NCBI RefSeq assembly: GCF_002875945.1
Contig: NZ_MCZK01000101.1
Location: 124,001-188,000, forward strand
Direction of reading: 5' to 3'
DNA from: Vibrio lentus
Lineage (GTDB): Bacteria; Pseudomonadota; Gammaproteobacteria; Enterobacterales; Vibrionaceae
Length of the DNA: 64,000 nt
Below, in pieces: positions 9,984 through 17,439 of the stretch. The position numbers and the translations under genes are program-made. Each line of letters opens with the position of its first letter. Positions within the stretch are counted from its first letter, which is position 1. Below the pieces are notes generated by a model. The model worked only from the letters and a program-made list of their open reading frames with translations. It was not told the DNA's origin and did no database searches.

Positions 9984-11573
9984 TTACGACTCCTTCTTAC
10001 TTGTTAGGTTTTTAGTATGAGCTGCTTGAATCGCTGAGATAACCGCTTGAGCTTTGCCGCGAGTTTCATCTGCTTCTGCTTGTGGGTCTGAATCGAATAC
10101 CACGCCCGCGCCAGCCTGCACTTGTGCAACGCCATCTTCAACGTAAGCTGAGCGAATTACGATACACGTATCTAACGTGCCTTCACCGGTTAGGTAACCC
10201 ACCGCACCGCCGTAGCTACCACGACGTGTTTTCTCTACGTCACGGATAAGCTGCATTGCGCGGATTTTTGGTGCGCCTGTTAACGTACCCATGTTCATGC
10301 AAGCTTGGTAAGCGTGTAGGGCATCTAAGTCTTCACGTAGCTGACCAACAACACGAGAAACTAAGTGCATCACATGGCTGTAGCGATCCACTTTTAGCAA
10401 ATCTGCTACGTGGCGAGTGCCTGCTTCTGCAATACGCGCCACATCGTTACGTGCTAGGTCGACCAGCATCATGTGTTCAGCGTTTTCTTTCTTGTCGGTA
10501 CGCAGTTCAAGCTCGATACGGCTATCTAGGTCGAAATCGATTTGACCGTCAGGACGCTTACCGCGACGACGAGTACCCGCAATTGGGTAAATTTCGATTT
10601 GGTTGGTTTCAGTTTCGTACTTCAACGCGCTTTCTGGAGAAGCACCAAACAGAGTAAACAGCTCATCTTGCATATAGAACATGTAAGGGCTTGGGTTACT
10701 TTGCTTGAGTTCTTTGTAAGCCGCCAGTGGAGCAGGGCAAGGTAGCGTGAAGCGACGTGAAGGTACCACTTGGAATACATCGCCTTTTACTACGTACTCT
10801 TTTAGGTCACGAACCGTTTGGCAGAAGTCTTCATCTGAAACGCTTGGTACCGCGTCAACATTGTCGAGCGGCGTGACTTCTGTGATCGCCTTCAATGACT
10901 GACACTGTGTTTGAATGTCGGCTAGGCGCTCAGTCAGTTGCGCTTTAATGCTTTCATCTTGAGTGAACAAGCTTGCGTGAAGCAGACCTTCGTTCTCTTG
11001 GTGGTCGAAACGTAATAGTGTCTCAGCAACGTAGAAAACAAAGTCAGGGCAGTTGTTGGTTGCTTCAGCATCGCCTAGAGGTTCAAAGTTCGCCACGATG
11101 TCGTAAGCGAATAGGCCAGCCATGAATAACGCGTGCTTGTTATCCGCGTCTTGCTCAAAGCTGTGTTGAACCAAACGCAGTGCATCGAATGAAGACGCTT
11201 CTCTTAAACGTGAGTCTTCGTCTAATTCATTGCTTGGCTCGACAAACGTCAGCGTCAATACGTTATCCGTAAGGTCAGATTTGATCTCTGTTTTAACGTT
11301 TTGAGCTAGGTGTTCGATAAGCGCTTGACCATTTTGAGTCAACGCTTGAAAGGTTACTTCATGTCCGCGACATACGATGCGAACAGCAGAGTCGATAAGG
11401 AGTAGGCTTGTCAGGTTCTGTTTAGATTCAATCTCAGCAGATTCCAACAGCAGACTGTCTGTTTTGTTTTCACACAGAGTATGAAAAACACTGGTTGGAT
11501 CTTGCGAGTAAGGAACGGAAGAATTGATGACCTCAATGGTTCCCAGCTTTTTGATTTCAATGGCCTTGTTCAC
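9984..11573 (-). CDS. trpE: Anthranilate synthase component I
   Basis: 529 residues from a GTG start at 11573, chosen because AGGAGG lies 4 bases before it; a longer frame to 11636 has no such site. TrpE makes anthranilate from chorismate. The N-terminal part carries the feedback site, with LLLESAEIESK containing the Leu-Glu-Ser element that binds tryptophan; the C-terminal chorismate-binding domain (about 250-515) holds FQVVPSRRF, PIAGTRRRGK and TLTGAPKIRAMQ. It is the first structural gene of the operon, about 190 bases behind the leader peptide, and is controlled by TrpR repression and attenuation as shown by the upstream sites. Confidence 0.97.
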   Translation of the reverse strand: MNKAIEIKKLGTIEVINSSVPYSQDPTSVFHTLCENKTDSLLLESAEIESKQNLTSLLLIDSAVRIVCRGHEVTFQALTQNGQALIEHLAQNVKTEIKSDLTDNVLTLTFVEPSNELDEDSRLREASSFDALRLVQHSFEQDADNKHALFMAGLFAYDIVANFEPLGDAEATNNCPDFVFYVAETLLRFDHQENEGLLHASLFTQDESIKAQLTERLADIQTQCQSLKAITEVTPLDNVDAVPSVSDEDFCQTVRDLKEYVVKGDVFQVVPSRRFTLPCPAPLAAYKELKQSNPSPYMFYMQDELFTLFGASPESALKYETETNQIEIYPIAGTRRRGKRPDGQIDFDLDSRIELELRTDKKENAEHMMLVDLARNDVARIAEAGTRHVADLLKVDRYSHVMHLVSRVVGQLREDLDALHAYQACMNMGTLTGAPKIRAMQLIRDVEKTRRGSYGGAVGYLTGEGTLDTCIVIRSAYVEDGVAQVQAGAGVVFDSDPQAEADETRGKAQAVISAIQAAHTKNLTSKKES

Positions 11574-11700
11574 AAGACCTCCTTTATGATTCTTTAAATT
11601 TCCTGCCGTACATAGTCGCATAAAGATACCGTTCACCCAATCTAGAATATGGTCAATTCGTTGATTTGTTAGTCAGTTGAATGTGAGATGTTCGACAAAT

Positions 11701-11727
11701 TAAAAAGCCCGCTATGAAAGCGGGCTT
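11701..11727 (-). terminator. trp attenuator terminator
   Basis: On the minus strand AAGCCCGCT, a short TTCAT loop and AGCGGGCTT are followed by TTTAA, forming a 9-bp intrinsic terminator between the leader peptide stop and trpE. When charged tRNA-Trp is plentiful the leader ribosome would let this hairpin form and stop transcription before trpE. The competing antiterminator would need to use the tryptophan-codon region, whose TGGTGGGC can pair with GCCC of the stem; that pairing is inferred. Confidence 0.85.
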
Positions 11728-11759
11728 AGTGATAACTTTTTTATAAACAAACTGTTTAA

Positions 11760-11885
11760 TTAGAAGTACACGTTGGCCCACCAAGAACTTGTCCAAGTGC
11801 GCCACCAATTAAGCTCTGAACTTGCTTCTACTGAAGAAAGTTCTAAAACTTTATCTTTATGGTTTTGGTTAAATTCTTGTAACAT
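11760..11885 (-). CDS. trpL: trp operon leader peptide
   Basis: A 41-residue frame that starts with ATG at 11885 and ends TAA at 11760, 32 bases before the attenuator stem. Tryptophans lie at residues 27, 28, 31, 35 and 36 (WWRTWTSSWW), an extreme density that only makes sense as a tryptophan sensor. Ribosome stalling at these codons in trp starvation should prevent the terminator. It is much longer than the 14-residue E. coli peptide and has more Trp codons; the first 24 residues are hydrophilic. It sits right behind a TrpR operator, so repression and attenuation are combined. Confidence 0.9.
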   Translation of the reverse strand: MLQEFNQNHKDKVLELSSVEASSELNWWRTWTSSWWANVYF

Positions 11886-11921
11886 AGTGAACCTATCAAA
11901 TGTGATACTTCGTATTTGTGT

Positions 11922-11953
11922 ACTAGTTAACTAGTTTTGCGCTTGCAGGTCAA
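11922..11953 (-). promoter_or_regulatory. trp promoter with overlapping TrpR operator
   Basis: On the minus strand TTGACC (11953-11948), a 17-base spacer and TTAACT (11930-11925) give a strong sigma70 promoter. The -10 lies inside the perfect palindrome ACTAGTTAACTAGT (11922-11935), the core of the E. coli trp operator, arranged exactly as in the E. coli trp promoter. The operator is also 71 bases upstream of the divergent trpH start, so TrpR might affect that gene too (inference). Confidence 0.92.
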
Positions 11954-12005
11954 GTGCGTTTACACAAATATAACGATAAAAATTGAAAACAATGAAAAAG
12001 AATAT

Positions 12006-12860
12006 ATGAGAATTGATCTACATAGTCATACAACAGCCTCAGATGGCCGACTTACTCCACCTGAACTGATTGACCGAGCGTTAGGCTTTAACATCGAAGC
12101 GTTAGCGATTACAGATCATGATACGACTGATGGGCTTGCAGAAGCACGCAGCTATATTGCTGATAACAATCTTCCTATTCAGTTGATTAACGGCATCGAG
12201 ATCTCAACCGTTTGGCAAAACAAAGATATCCATATTGTTGGGTTAAACGTCGATCCTGAATCTCCAGAATTGAAAGCGTTAATTGAACAACAGAAGCAAC
12301 ACCGTGTCGGACGTGCTGAGATGATTGCTCAGCGACTCGAGAAAGCGACCCGTGAAGGCGTTTTGGAAGAAGTTAAGTTGATTGCTGGTGATGCACCAAT
12401 TACTCGAGCGCACTTTGCGAAGTGGTTAGTCGACAACGGCTACGCGAAAACCATGCAGCAGGTGTTTAAAAAGTTTCTTACGCGCAACAACCCAGGTTAT
12501 GTGCCGCCAACATGGTGCTCAATGAGTGATGCTGTAACGGCTATTCATGCGGCTGGTGGTCAAGCGGTATTAGCACACCCTGCGCGATATGGCCTTACAG
12601 CCAAGTGGGTTAAACGTCTGCTCGCTGCATTTGTTGAAGCAAATGGTGACGCCATGGAAGTGGCTCAACCTCAGCAAGCGCAACAAGAAAGACGCACACT
12701 TGCGGATTATGCTATACAATACAAACTATTAGCCTCCCAAGGCAGCGACTTCCATTACCCATCCCCATGGATGGAACTTGGACGTAATCTCTGGCTACCT
12801 TCTGGGGTCGAAGAAGTATGGAAAGATTGGGAGTTTCAAACGGTTTCACCATCTGAATAG
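12006..12860 (+). CDS. rnm: PHP-domain RNase AM (TrpH family)
   Basis: 284 residues from ATG 12006. The PHP-type metal motifs are all visible: [11 protein letters not shown] at the start, TDHDTTDG (about 38-45), HPARYG (about 190) and GSDFH near the end. The E. coli orthologue (trpH/yciV, now rnm) is a 5'-3' exonuclease that matures 5' ends of 23S and other rRNA and hydrolyses 3',5'-nucleoside bisphosphates. The neighbourhood trpL-trpH-yciO-rluB is the same as in E. coli, which supports orthology. An upstream in-frame ATG would start inside the trp promoter and is unlikely. Confidence 0.93.
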   Translation: MRIDLHSHTTASDGRLTPPELIDRALGFNIEALAITDHDTTDGLAEARSYIADNNLPIQLINGIEISTVWQNKDIHIVGLNVDPESPELKALIEQQKQHRVGRAEMIAQRLEKATREGVLEEVKLIAGDAPITRAHFAKWLVDNGYAKTMQQVFKKFLTRNNPGYVPPTWCSMSDAVTAIHAAGGQAVLAHPARYGLTAKWVKRLLAAFVEANGDAMEVAQPQQAQQERRTLADYAIQYKLLASQGSDFHYPSPWMELGRNLWLPSGVEEVWKDWEFQTVSPSE

Positions 12861-12922
12861 TCTTTAGGTGAGCCAGCTCCTTCTGATGATAGAGTCGAGA
12901 GATTCGATAACGAGGATCAACA

Positions 12923-13543
12923 ATGAGCCAGTTTTTTTATGTACACCCAGATAACCCACAAGCGCGCTTAATTACTCAAGCGGTTGCGATTATTCGCAAT
13001 GGCGGCGTTGTGGTTTATCCAACAGATTCAGGTTACGCACTGGGTTGTCAGCTTGAGAATAAACAAGCACTCGAACGTATCTGTAAAATTCGTCGAATCG
13101 ATGATAAGCACAATTTCACTTTGTTATGCCGTGACCTCTCTGAGTTGTCACTGTATGCACGAGTAGATAATGTGGCTTTCCGTCTGCTTAAGGCGCACAC
13201 GCCAGGTGCTTACACGTTTATTTTCAAAGCAACAAAAGAAGTGCCAAAGCGTTTGATGAACGCTAAGCGTAAAACGATTGGTATTCGTGTACCAGACAAC
13301 AAAATTGCCCTAGACCTTCTAGAAGCGATGGGTGAGCCTTTGATGTCGACCTCGCTAATCCTACAGGGTAACGAGACAACTGAATCGGATCCAGAAGAAA
13401 TTCGCGACAGCCTAGAACATGCGGTTGATGTCATTTTGAATGGCGGCTACCTAGGTGAGCAACCTACTACAGTGATTGACTTCAGTGACGATGACGCGGT
13501 TGTTTTACGTCGTGGTGCCGGTGATCCAGCGCCGTTTGAATAA
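12923..13543 (+). CDS. yciO: YciO-type member of the YrdC/Sua5 family
   Basis: 206 residues, a single YrdC-like alpha/beta domain. VVYPTDSGYALGC is the nucleotide/threonine binding segment and KHNFTLLCRDLSELS replaces the KRP-P stretch of true TsaC/Sua5. The family is related to L-threonylcarbamoyladenylate synthases; whether YciO itself makes this intermediate in cells is unsettled. It lies 62 bases behind trpH in the conserved enteric order, probably in the same transcript. Confidence 0.9.
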   Translation: MSQFFYVHPDNPQARLITQAVAIIRNGGVVVYPTDSGYALGCQLENKQALERICKIRRIDDKHNFTLLCRDLSELSLYARVDNVAFRLLKAHTPGAYTFIFKATKEVPKRLMNAKRKTIGIRVPDNKIALDLLEAMGEPLMSTSLILQGNETTESDPEEIRDSLEHAVDVILNGGYLGEQPTTVIDFSDDDAVVLRRGAGDPAPFE

Positions 13544-13579
13544 TAGCGTTACTGATTAACAGTCTGTAACGAAACAGCA

Positions 13580-13680
13580 AACCTGCCAGAGTAAATAACA
13601 AGTGCTTTTTGGCAGGTTATTTGCGATAATACGCGACCGCGTTTTGGTCGCGAAAAATTCATTCGACGTCTGTGAAGACG
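13580..13680 (+). other. Three consecutive stem-loops between yciO and rluB
   Basis: AACCTGCC/GGCAGGTT (13580-13618, long loop), CGCGACC/GGTCGCG (13632-13652, 7-base loop) and CGTCT/AGACG (13666-13680) follow each other in the 159-base gap. None has a clean T-run, so these are not ordinary terminators. They could be a processed leader of rluB or a leaky terminator plus leader; the role is unknown. Confidence 0.45.
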
Positions 13681-13702
13681 ACAATTAGGTAGAAAAGAGT
13701 AA

Positions 13703-14731
13703 ATGAGCGAAAAATTACAGAAGGTTTTAGCGCGAGCTGGTCACGGTTCTCGTCGTGAACTAGAAGGTTTAATCAAATCTGGTCGTGTAAGTGTTAACGG
13801 TCAAGTTGCGAAATTGGGTGAGCGTCTTGAAGACGAGAACTCAGTGATCCGTATCGATGGCCACACAATTACAGGCAAAGCCTCTGAAGAAGTGGTTTGT
13901 CGTGTACTTGCTTACTACAAACCTGAAGGTGAGCTTTGTACTCGTCACGATCCTGAAGGTCGCCGTACTGTTTTCGATCGTCTACCTAAGATCCGTGGTT
14001 CTCGTTGGATTTCAGTTGGTCGTCTTGATGCAAACACATCAGGCCTACTGTTGTTCACAACCGATGGTGAACTAGCAAACCGCCTAATGCACCCAAGCCG
14101 TCAGGTTGAGCGTGAGTACCTAGTACGTGTATTTGGTGAAGTAACAGAGCAAAAAGTTAAGAACGTGACTCGTGGCGTTCAACTTGAAGATGGTATGGCT
14201 CGTTTCGAAGATGTGGTTTACGCTGGCGGTGAAGGTATGAACCATACTTTCTACGTAGCAATTAACGAAGGTCGTAACCGTGAGGTTCGTCGTCTTTGGG
14301 AATCACAAGAAACAACAGTAAGCCGCCTGAAACGTGTACGTTACGGTGATATCTACCTTGATAAGAAACTGCCTCGTGGCGGTTGGAAAGAGCTAGATCT
14401 TCAAGAAGTAAACTACTTGCGTGAGCTTGTTGAACTTCAGCCAGAAAAAGAGACATTGTTGGACCTTGATCCTGCAAACACTTCTCGTAAGCGTGAGCGT
14501 TCTCGTAGCCAGAAAATTCGTCGTGCTGTTAAGCGTCACGAAGAGCGCGCAAATGCTCCTAAAGGCCGTAGTAACCAGACTAAGCGTAAGAAGCCTGCAA
14601 CTCGCGGTACTACAACACCTGATTCAGGTCGTAGTGCTCCAGCGACCAATGGTAAACCTCAGTCTACCAAAAAGCCTAAACTGAACAACGGACGCCCGGC
14701 TAAACCGGCTAAGCCAAGATCACGTAAGTAA
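13703..14731 (+). CDS. rluB: 23S rRNA pseudouridine(2605) synthase
   Basis: 342 residues: S4-like RNA-binding domain (1-60: [19 protein letters not shown]), a linker, and an RsuA-type pseudouridine synthase domain (about 65-240). The catalytic Asp109 lies in [26 protein letters not shown] is the second signature. The last 90 residues form a Lys/Arg/Ser/Pro-rich low-complexity tail, typical of vibrio RluB and probably RNA-binding. It modifies U2605 in helix 93 of 23S rRNA. It is followed by an intrinsic terminator. Confidence 0.95.
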   Translation: MSEKLQKVLARAGHGSRRELEGLIKSGRVSVNGQVAKLGERLEDENSVIRIDGHTITGKASEEVVCRVLAYYKPEGELCTRHDPEGRRTVFDRLPKIRGSRWISVGRLDANTSGLLLFTTDGELANRLMHPSRQVEREYLVRVFGEVTEQKVKNVTRGVQLEDGMARFEDVVYAGGEGMNHTFYVAINEGRNREVRRLWESQETTVSRLKRVRYGDIYLDKKLPRGGWKELDLQEVNYLRELVELQPEKETLLDLDPANTSRKRERSRSQKIRRAVKRHEERANAPKGRSNQTKRKKPATRGTTTPDSGRSAPATNGKPQSTKKPKLNNGRPAKPAKPRSRK

Positions 14732-14768
14732 TTACGTGGATTCTGAAGCTTAATCCAATGTTTCGAAT

Positions 14769-14803
14769 ACAAAAAAACCTGCTAATTTAGCAGGTTTTTT
14801 TAT
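14769..14803 (+). terminator. rluB terminator
   Basis: AAAAACCTGCTAA, TT, TTAGCAGGTTTTTTT: a compact stem with a 7-base T-run, 38 bases after the rluB stop. Confidence 0.88.
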
Positions 14804-14834
14804 GTCTTGAATATGGCGCAGTTCAAATCATGTG

Positions 14835-14888
14835 GAAGTGCTTAACTAGTTAGAAGTGATTAACTAGCTAGAAGTGCTTAGCCAGCTC
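14835..14888. repeat. 18-bp tandem repeat, three copies
   Basis: Units begin at 14835, 14853 and 14871 with the shared pattern GAAGTGMTTARCYAGYT. The second and third copies differ from the first at a few positions. The array ends 22 bases from the stop codon of the leftward methyltransferase gene, so it would be in that transcript's 3' end. Within each unit ACTAG-type palindromic bits recur. Confidence 0.7.
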
Positions 14889-14910
14889 GGCTGACTCGCT
14901 ACGATTGATA

Positions 14911-15402
14911 TTAGGTCACTTTCAAATGATTCGAGAAGTTGTCACCCTTCGCCATGCGGTCATACAAAATAACATTGACCGCAGCAGCAAGGTTCATGCA
15001 GCCATTAGTCGGAACGTAGATGGTTTCACGACAGAAGTCTGTGATCTCTTTTTTCAGAGTCCCATCTTCAGGGCCGAAGATATAAAAAGCACGAGGTGGG
15101 TGCTTATAATCAGGCAGAGGCTTAGCGCCTTCTATCAAATCAACCGCGATGGGCACGCAGCCAACAGGAATAATATCTTTAAGATCTTCAACACCAATTA
15201 ATGGCAACTCAAGGTGCTTTTCTTTGGTGTCGGTATGAAATTGTCGAGCGTGGTCATAACGGGTACCAGTATAAAATACAGAGTTTGCTCCGTAGCAACC
15301 AGCAGCTCGCATTACTGAGCCAACATTTTCAGGGGTTTTGGGGTTTACTAATCCAACACAGGCATAGCCTTTGGATAGGGTATCTGTCTTTGCTTTGGTC
15401 AT
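14911..15402 (-). CDS. SpoU/TrmH-family RNA 2'-O-methyltransferase
   Basis: 163 residues, one SPOUT domain with the trefoil-knot motifs: NPKTPENVGSVMRAAGCYG (motif 1, Asn and Arg), FYIFGPEDGTL (motif 2) and MNLAAAVNVILYD (motif 3). It binds S-adenosylmethionine and methylates a ribose in tRNA or rRNA. Its length and lack of an N-terminal RNA-binding domain resemble TrmL-like proteins, but the sequence is not close enough to name the target. It stands alone, converging on rluB. Confidence 0.85.
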   Translation of the reverse strand: MTKAKTDTLSKGYACVGLVNPKTPENVGSVMRAAGCYGANSVFYTGTRYDHARQFHTDTKEKHLELPLIGVEDLKDIIPVGCVPIAVDLIEGAKPLPDYKHPPRAFYIFGPEDGTLKKEITDFCRETIYVPTNGCMNLAAAVNVILYDRMAKGDNFSNHLKVT

Positions 15403-15454
15403 AATTTTGTAGAGTTGCAGTTTGGTAAAGTGATGAGGCTATGAAGTCGTAAGA

Positions 15455-15482
15455 AAACCAGCTCAGTACTCTGAGCTGGTTT
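15455..15482 (-). terminator. Terminator of the efpL-yciU pair
   Basis: AAACCAGCTCAG, TACT, CTGAGCTGGTTT form a perfect 12-bp stem directly behind the yciU stop (minus strand). T-runs on either side are short. Confidence 0.8.
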
Positions 15483-15491
15483 AAGAAGAGC

Positions 15492-15821
15492 CTAGTCGCG
15501 TTTCCACAACATGTGACAGAACTTGTGTTCAGGGGCACGGCTGATCAGCAGACGAGCGAATACGTCATCTAAGACATCATCAGCTTCATTTACAAGACCA
15601 ATGCGTACTTCAGCGTAGATCTCTTTGTCGACTTCAAAGCCAACATGTTCAACCCAATCGTCACCAGTTTCAACAAGTTCTGCAGCGCCACGATCTTCAA
15701 ACTGAGCGGTGAATAAGATCACGTCTGCAGGTTCAAGATTATCAGCAGCCATCTCTAGAAAGATGTCGTATGCAGTGTCAATTGCGTCGTCGTAAGACAT
15801 TAGGTCGTTAGCTTCGGTCAT
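15492..15821 (-). CDS. yciU: YciU/HI1450-family double-stranded DNA mimic protein
   Basis: 109 residues, strongly acidic. The pattern AYDIFLEMAADNLEPADVILF, then FEDRGAAEL, then HKFCHMLWKRD at the end is characteristic of the HI1450/YciU family, whose structure resembles a DNA surface; HI1450 is reported to bind HU. Ten bases separate it from efpL upstream, so the two form an operon that ends at the stem at 15455-15482. The biological target is unproven. Confidence 0.88.
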   Translation of the reverse strand: MTEANDLMSYDDAIDTAYDIFLEMAADNLEPADVILFTAQFEDRGAAELVETGDDWVEHVGFEVDKEIYAEVRIGLVNEADDVLDDVFARLLISRAPEHKFCHMLWKRD

Positions 15822-15831
15822 AATCAGTATC

Positions 15832-16401
15832 TTAGCTTGCGCGGTTCATGTATTTACGTTCAGCTGTGTTCACAACAACTTTGTCGCCAGTTGCAATGTA
15901 CTCAGGAACTTGAACAGTAAGGCCTGTAGATAGACGAGCTGGCTTAGTACGAGCTGAAGCAGAAGCACCTTTGATTGAAGGGTCTGTCTCTTCGATTACT
16001 AGCTCAACTGAAGTTGGTAGTTCAAGAGTCGCTGCAGTACCGTCGATAAGAATCGCGTACATACCTTGCGTATCTTCGTTGATGAACAGCAGTTCGTCTT
16101 CGATCATTTCACCGTTGAAGATGAACTGTGTGTAATCTTCATTATCCATGAAGATGTACTCGTTGCCATCAACGTAAGAGAACATCACTGCACGTTTAGT
16201 TACGTCGATAGTTTCAACGATTTCGTCAGCCTTGTGACGAACCTCTGTTTTAACGCCAGTTGCTACATCGTGACCACGGAAGCGGTAAATCTTTTGACCA
16301 CCACGGCCACCTGGTGTTGTTACTTCGATATCTTTAACTAGTACTGTTTTGCCATCAACATTGATCGCAAAACCTTTTTTAATCTCACTTGCTCTAGGCA
16401 T
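15832..16401 (-). CDS. efpL: Elongation factor P-like protein EfpL (YeiP)
   Basis: 189 residues with the three EF-P-like domains. It differs from true EF-P in the tip loop: residues 29-40 read TPGGRGGQKIYR with Arg33 where EF-P has the modified lysine or arginine, the hallmark of EfpL. FSYVDGNEYIFMDNEDYTQF and GASASARTKPARLSTGL are also EfpL/YeiP features. EfpL relieves ribosome stalling at polyproline and some other motifs without a post-translational sugar or lysine addition. It is co-transcribed with yciU. Confidence 0.94.
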   Translation of the reverse strand: MPRASEIKKGFAINVDGKTVLVKDIEVTTPGGRGGQKIYRFRGHDVATGVKTEVRHKADEIVETIDVTKRAVMFSYVDGNEYIFMDNEDYTQFIFNGEMIEDELLFINEDTQGMYAILIDGTAATLELPTSVELVIEETDPSIKGASASARTKPARLSTGLTVQVPEYIATGDKVVVNTAERKYMNRAS

Positions 16402-16538
16402 TTTGTGTTTGTCCTTATTGGGTCTATCCGGTGATTATATCTCGTAGACGCTATAAATAGGAATAGCTTGAATCATAAAGTCACCTAAGCGATCATAGAG
16501 AGACAGTTAAATCATTATTTTATTTACCGAAACGACCT

Positions 16539-17306
16539 ATGCAGCTACCTGTTATTGACCCAACACAGCCATTTCAACCTGAATTTCAACCTGTGGTTAA
16601 CGATCTGATTACCTTTCTAAAAGGTGGGTTAGGTTCTAATCTGCACAGTGTCTATGTTTATGGCAGTGTGGCGCGTAAGCAAGCCGTTGTCGGTCGCTCG
16701 AATCTAGATGTGGTGGTGGTTACCCATCGTCCTTTCCCAGATCAACGAACCACGCTGCTGAATACCATCAAGTGGCGCTTCCAAAAGAGCTTCCCTCAGG
16801 TCACACAAGTGGCAATCAAAACCACCTTGGTGAGCGAGATCGTTGATTTCGACAACATCTTTACGTGGGGCTTTATGCTCAAGCATTTAGCCGTGTGTGT
16901 ACATGGTGAAGACTTATCAGACTGCTATGGTGATTTCGAAACGAGTTGGGAAATTGCCAAGCACTGGAATATGGATGCGGAAAACTGGCTAGCGGTTTAT
17001 CGTAATAAGATTGCCCGAGCAACAACGCCAGAACAACAAGTCGCCGCGCAGGTGATTATTGCCAAGAAGCTCCTGCGAGCCAGTTACTCATTGATCATGT
17101 ACCGAGACAAGAACTGGTTCGATGCGCCTATGGAGTGCGGTCGGCAGTTCTTAAGATATCATCCAGAGAAAGAAGTCGAGATTCAAAGGTTGGGTATTTT
17201 GTTGTCTGGACGTGCGATTCCTAAACGTTCGGTGATAGGTATTCTTGATGGCTTTGGTGAATGGCTGGTTAAGCAGTATCAGAAAACTGAGTTTCGAATC
17301 GGGTAG
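16539..17306 (+). CDS. Nucleotidyltransferase-fold domain protein
   Basis: 255 residues. The N-terminal Pol-beta-like segment has VYGSVARKQAVVGRSNLDVVVV, matching GS-x(n)-S-x-h-D; the first acidic residue of the usual SDhD motif is Asn here. The remaining 170 residues are helical and include several Trp and a basic LLRASYSLIMYRDKNW stretch. Homologues are annotated only as nucleotidyltransferases; the substrate is unknown. It is a lone gene divergent from efpL and ends in a terminator that faces polB. Confidence 0.75.
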   Translation: MQLPVIDPTQPFQPEFQPVVNDLITFLKGGLGSNLHSVYVYGSVARKQAVVGRSNLDVVVVTHRPFPDQRTTLLNTIKWRFQKSFPQVTQVAIKTTLVSEIVDFDNIFTWGFMLKHLAVCVHGEDLSDCYGDFETSWEIAKHWNMDAENWLAVYRNKIARATTPEQQVAAQVIIAKKLLRASYSLIMYRDKNWFDAPMECGRQFLRYHPEKEVEIQRLGILLSGRAIPKRSVIGILDGFGEWLVKQYQKTEFRIG

Positions 17307-17334
17307 GGCTTCGTAAGCTATCCATTGATCTGAA

Positions 17335-17370
17335 AAAGCAGAGCGAGTTAAACACTCCTCTGCTTTTTTT
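17335..17370 (+). terminator. Terminator after the nucleotidyltransferase gene
   Basis: AAAGCAGAG and CTCTGCTTT with a 14-base loop, followed by five more T. Convergent polB may use the opposite strand, which has an A-run converted to T. Confidence 0.8.
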
Positions 17371-17439
17371 GTTTTGATGTCTGGCTCTAATTTTAATCGA
17401 TATCTCGAGTCTAATGTCGCCTCGAAAAGAGAATTAAAT

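Noticed and set aside
11574..11636. Longer trpE start at 11636
   Set aside because: The GTG at 11573 has a textbook AGGAGG site; the upstream extension does not resemble TrpE.
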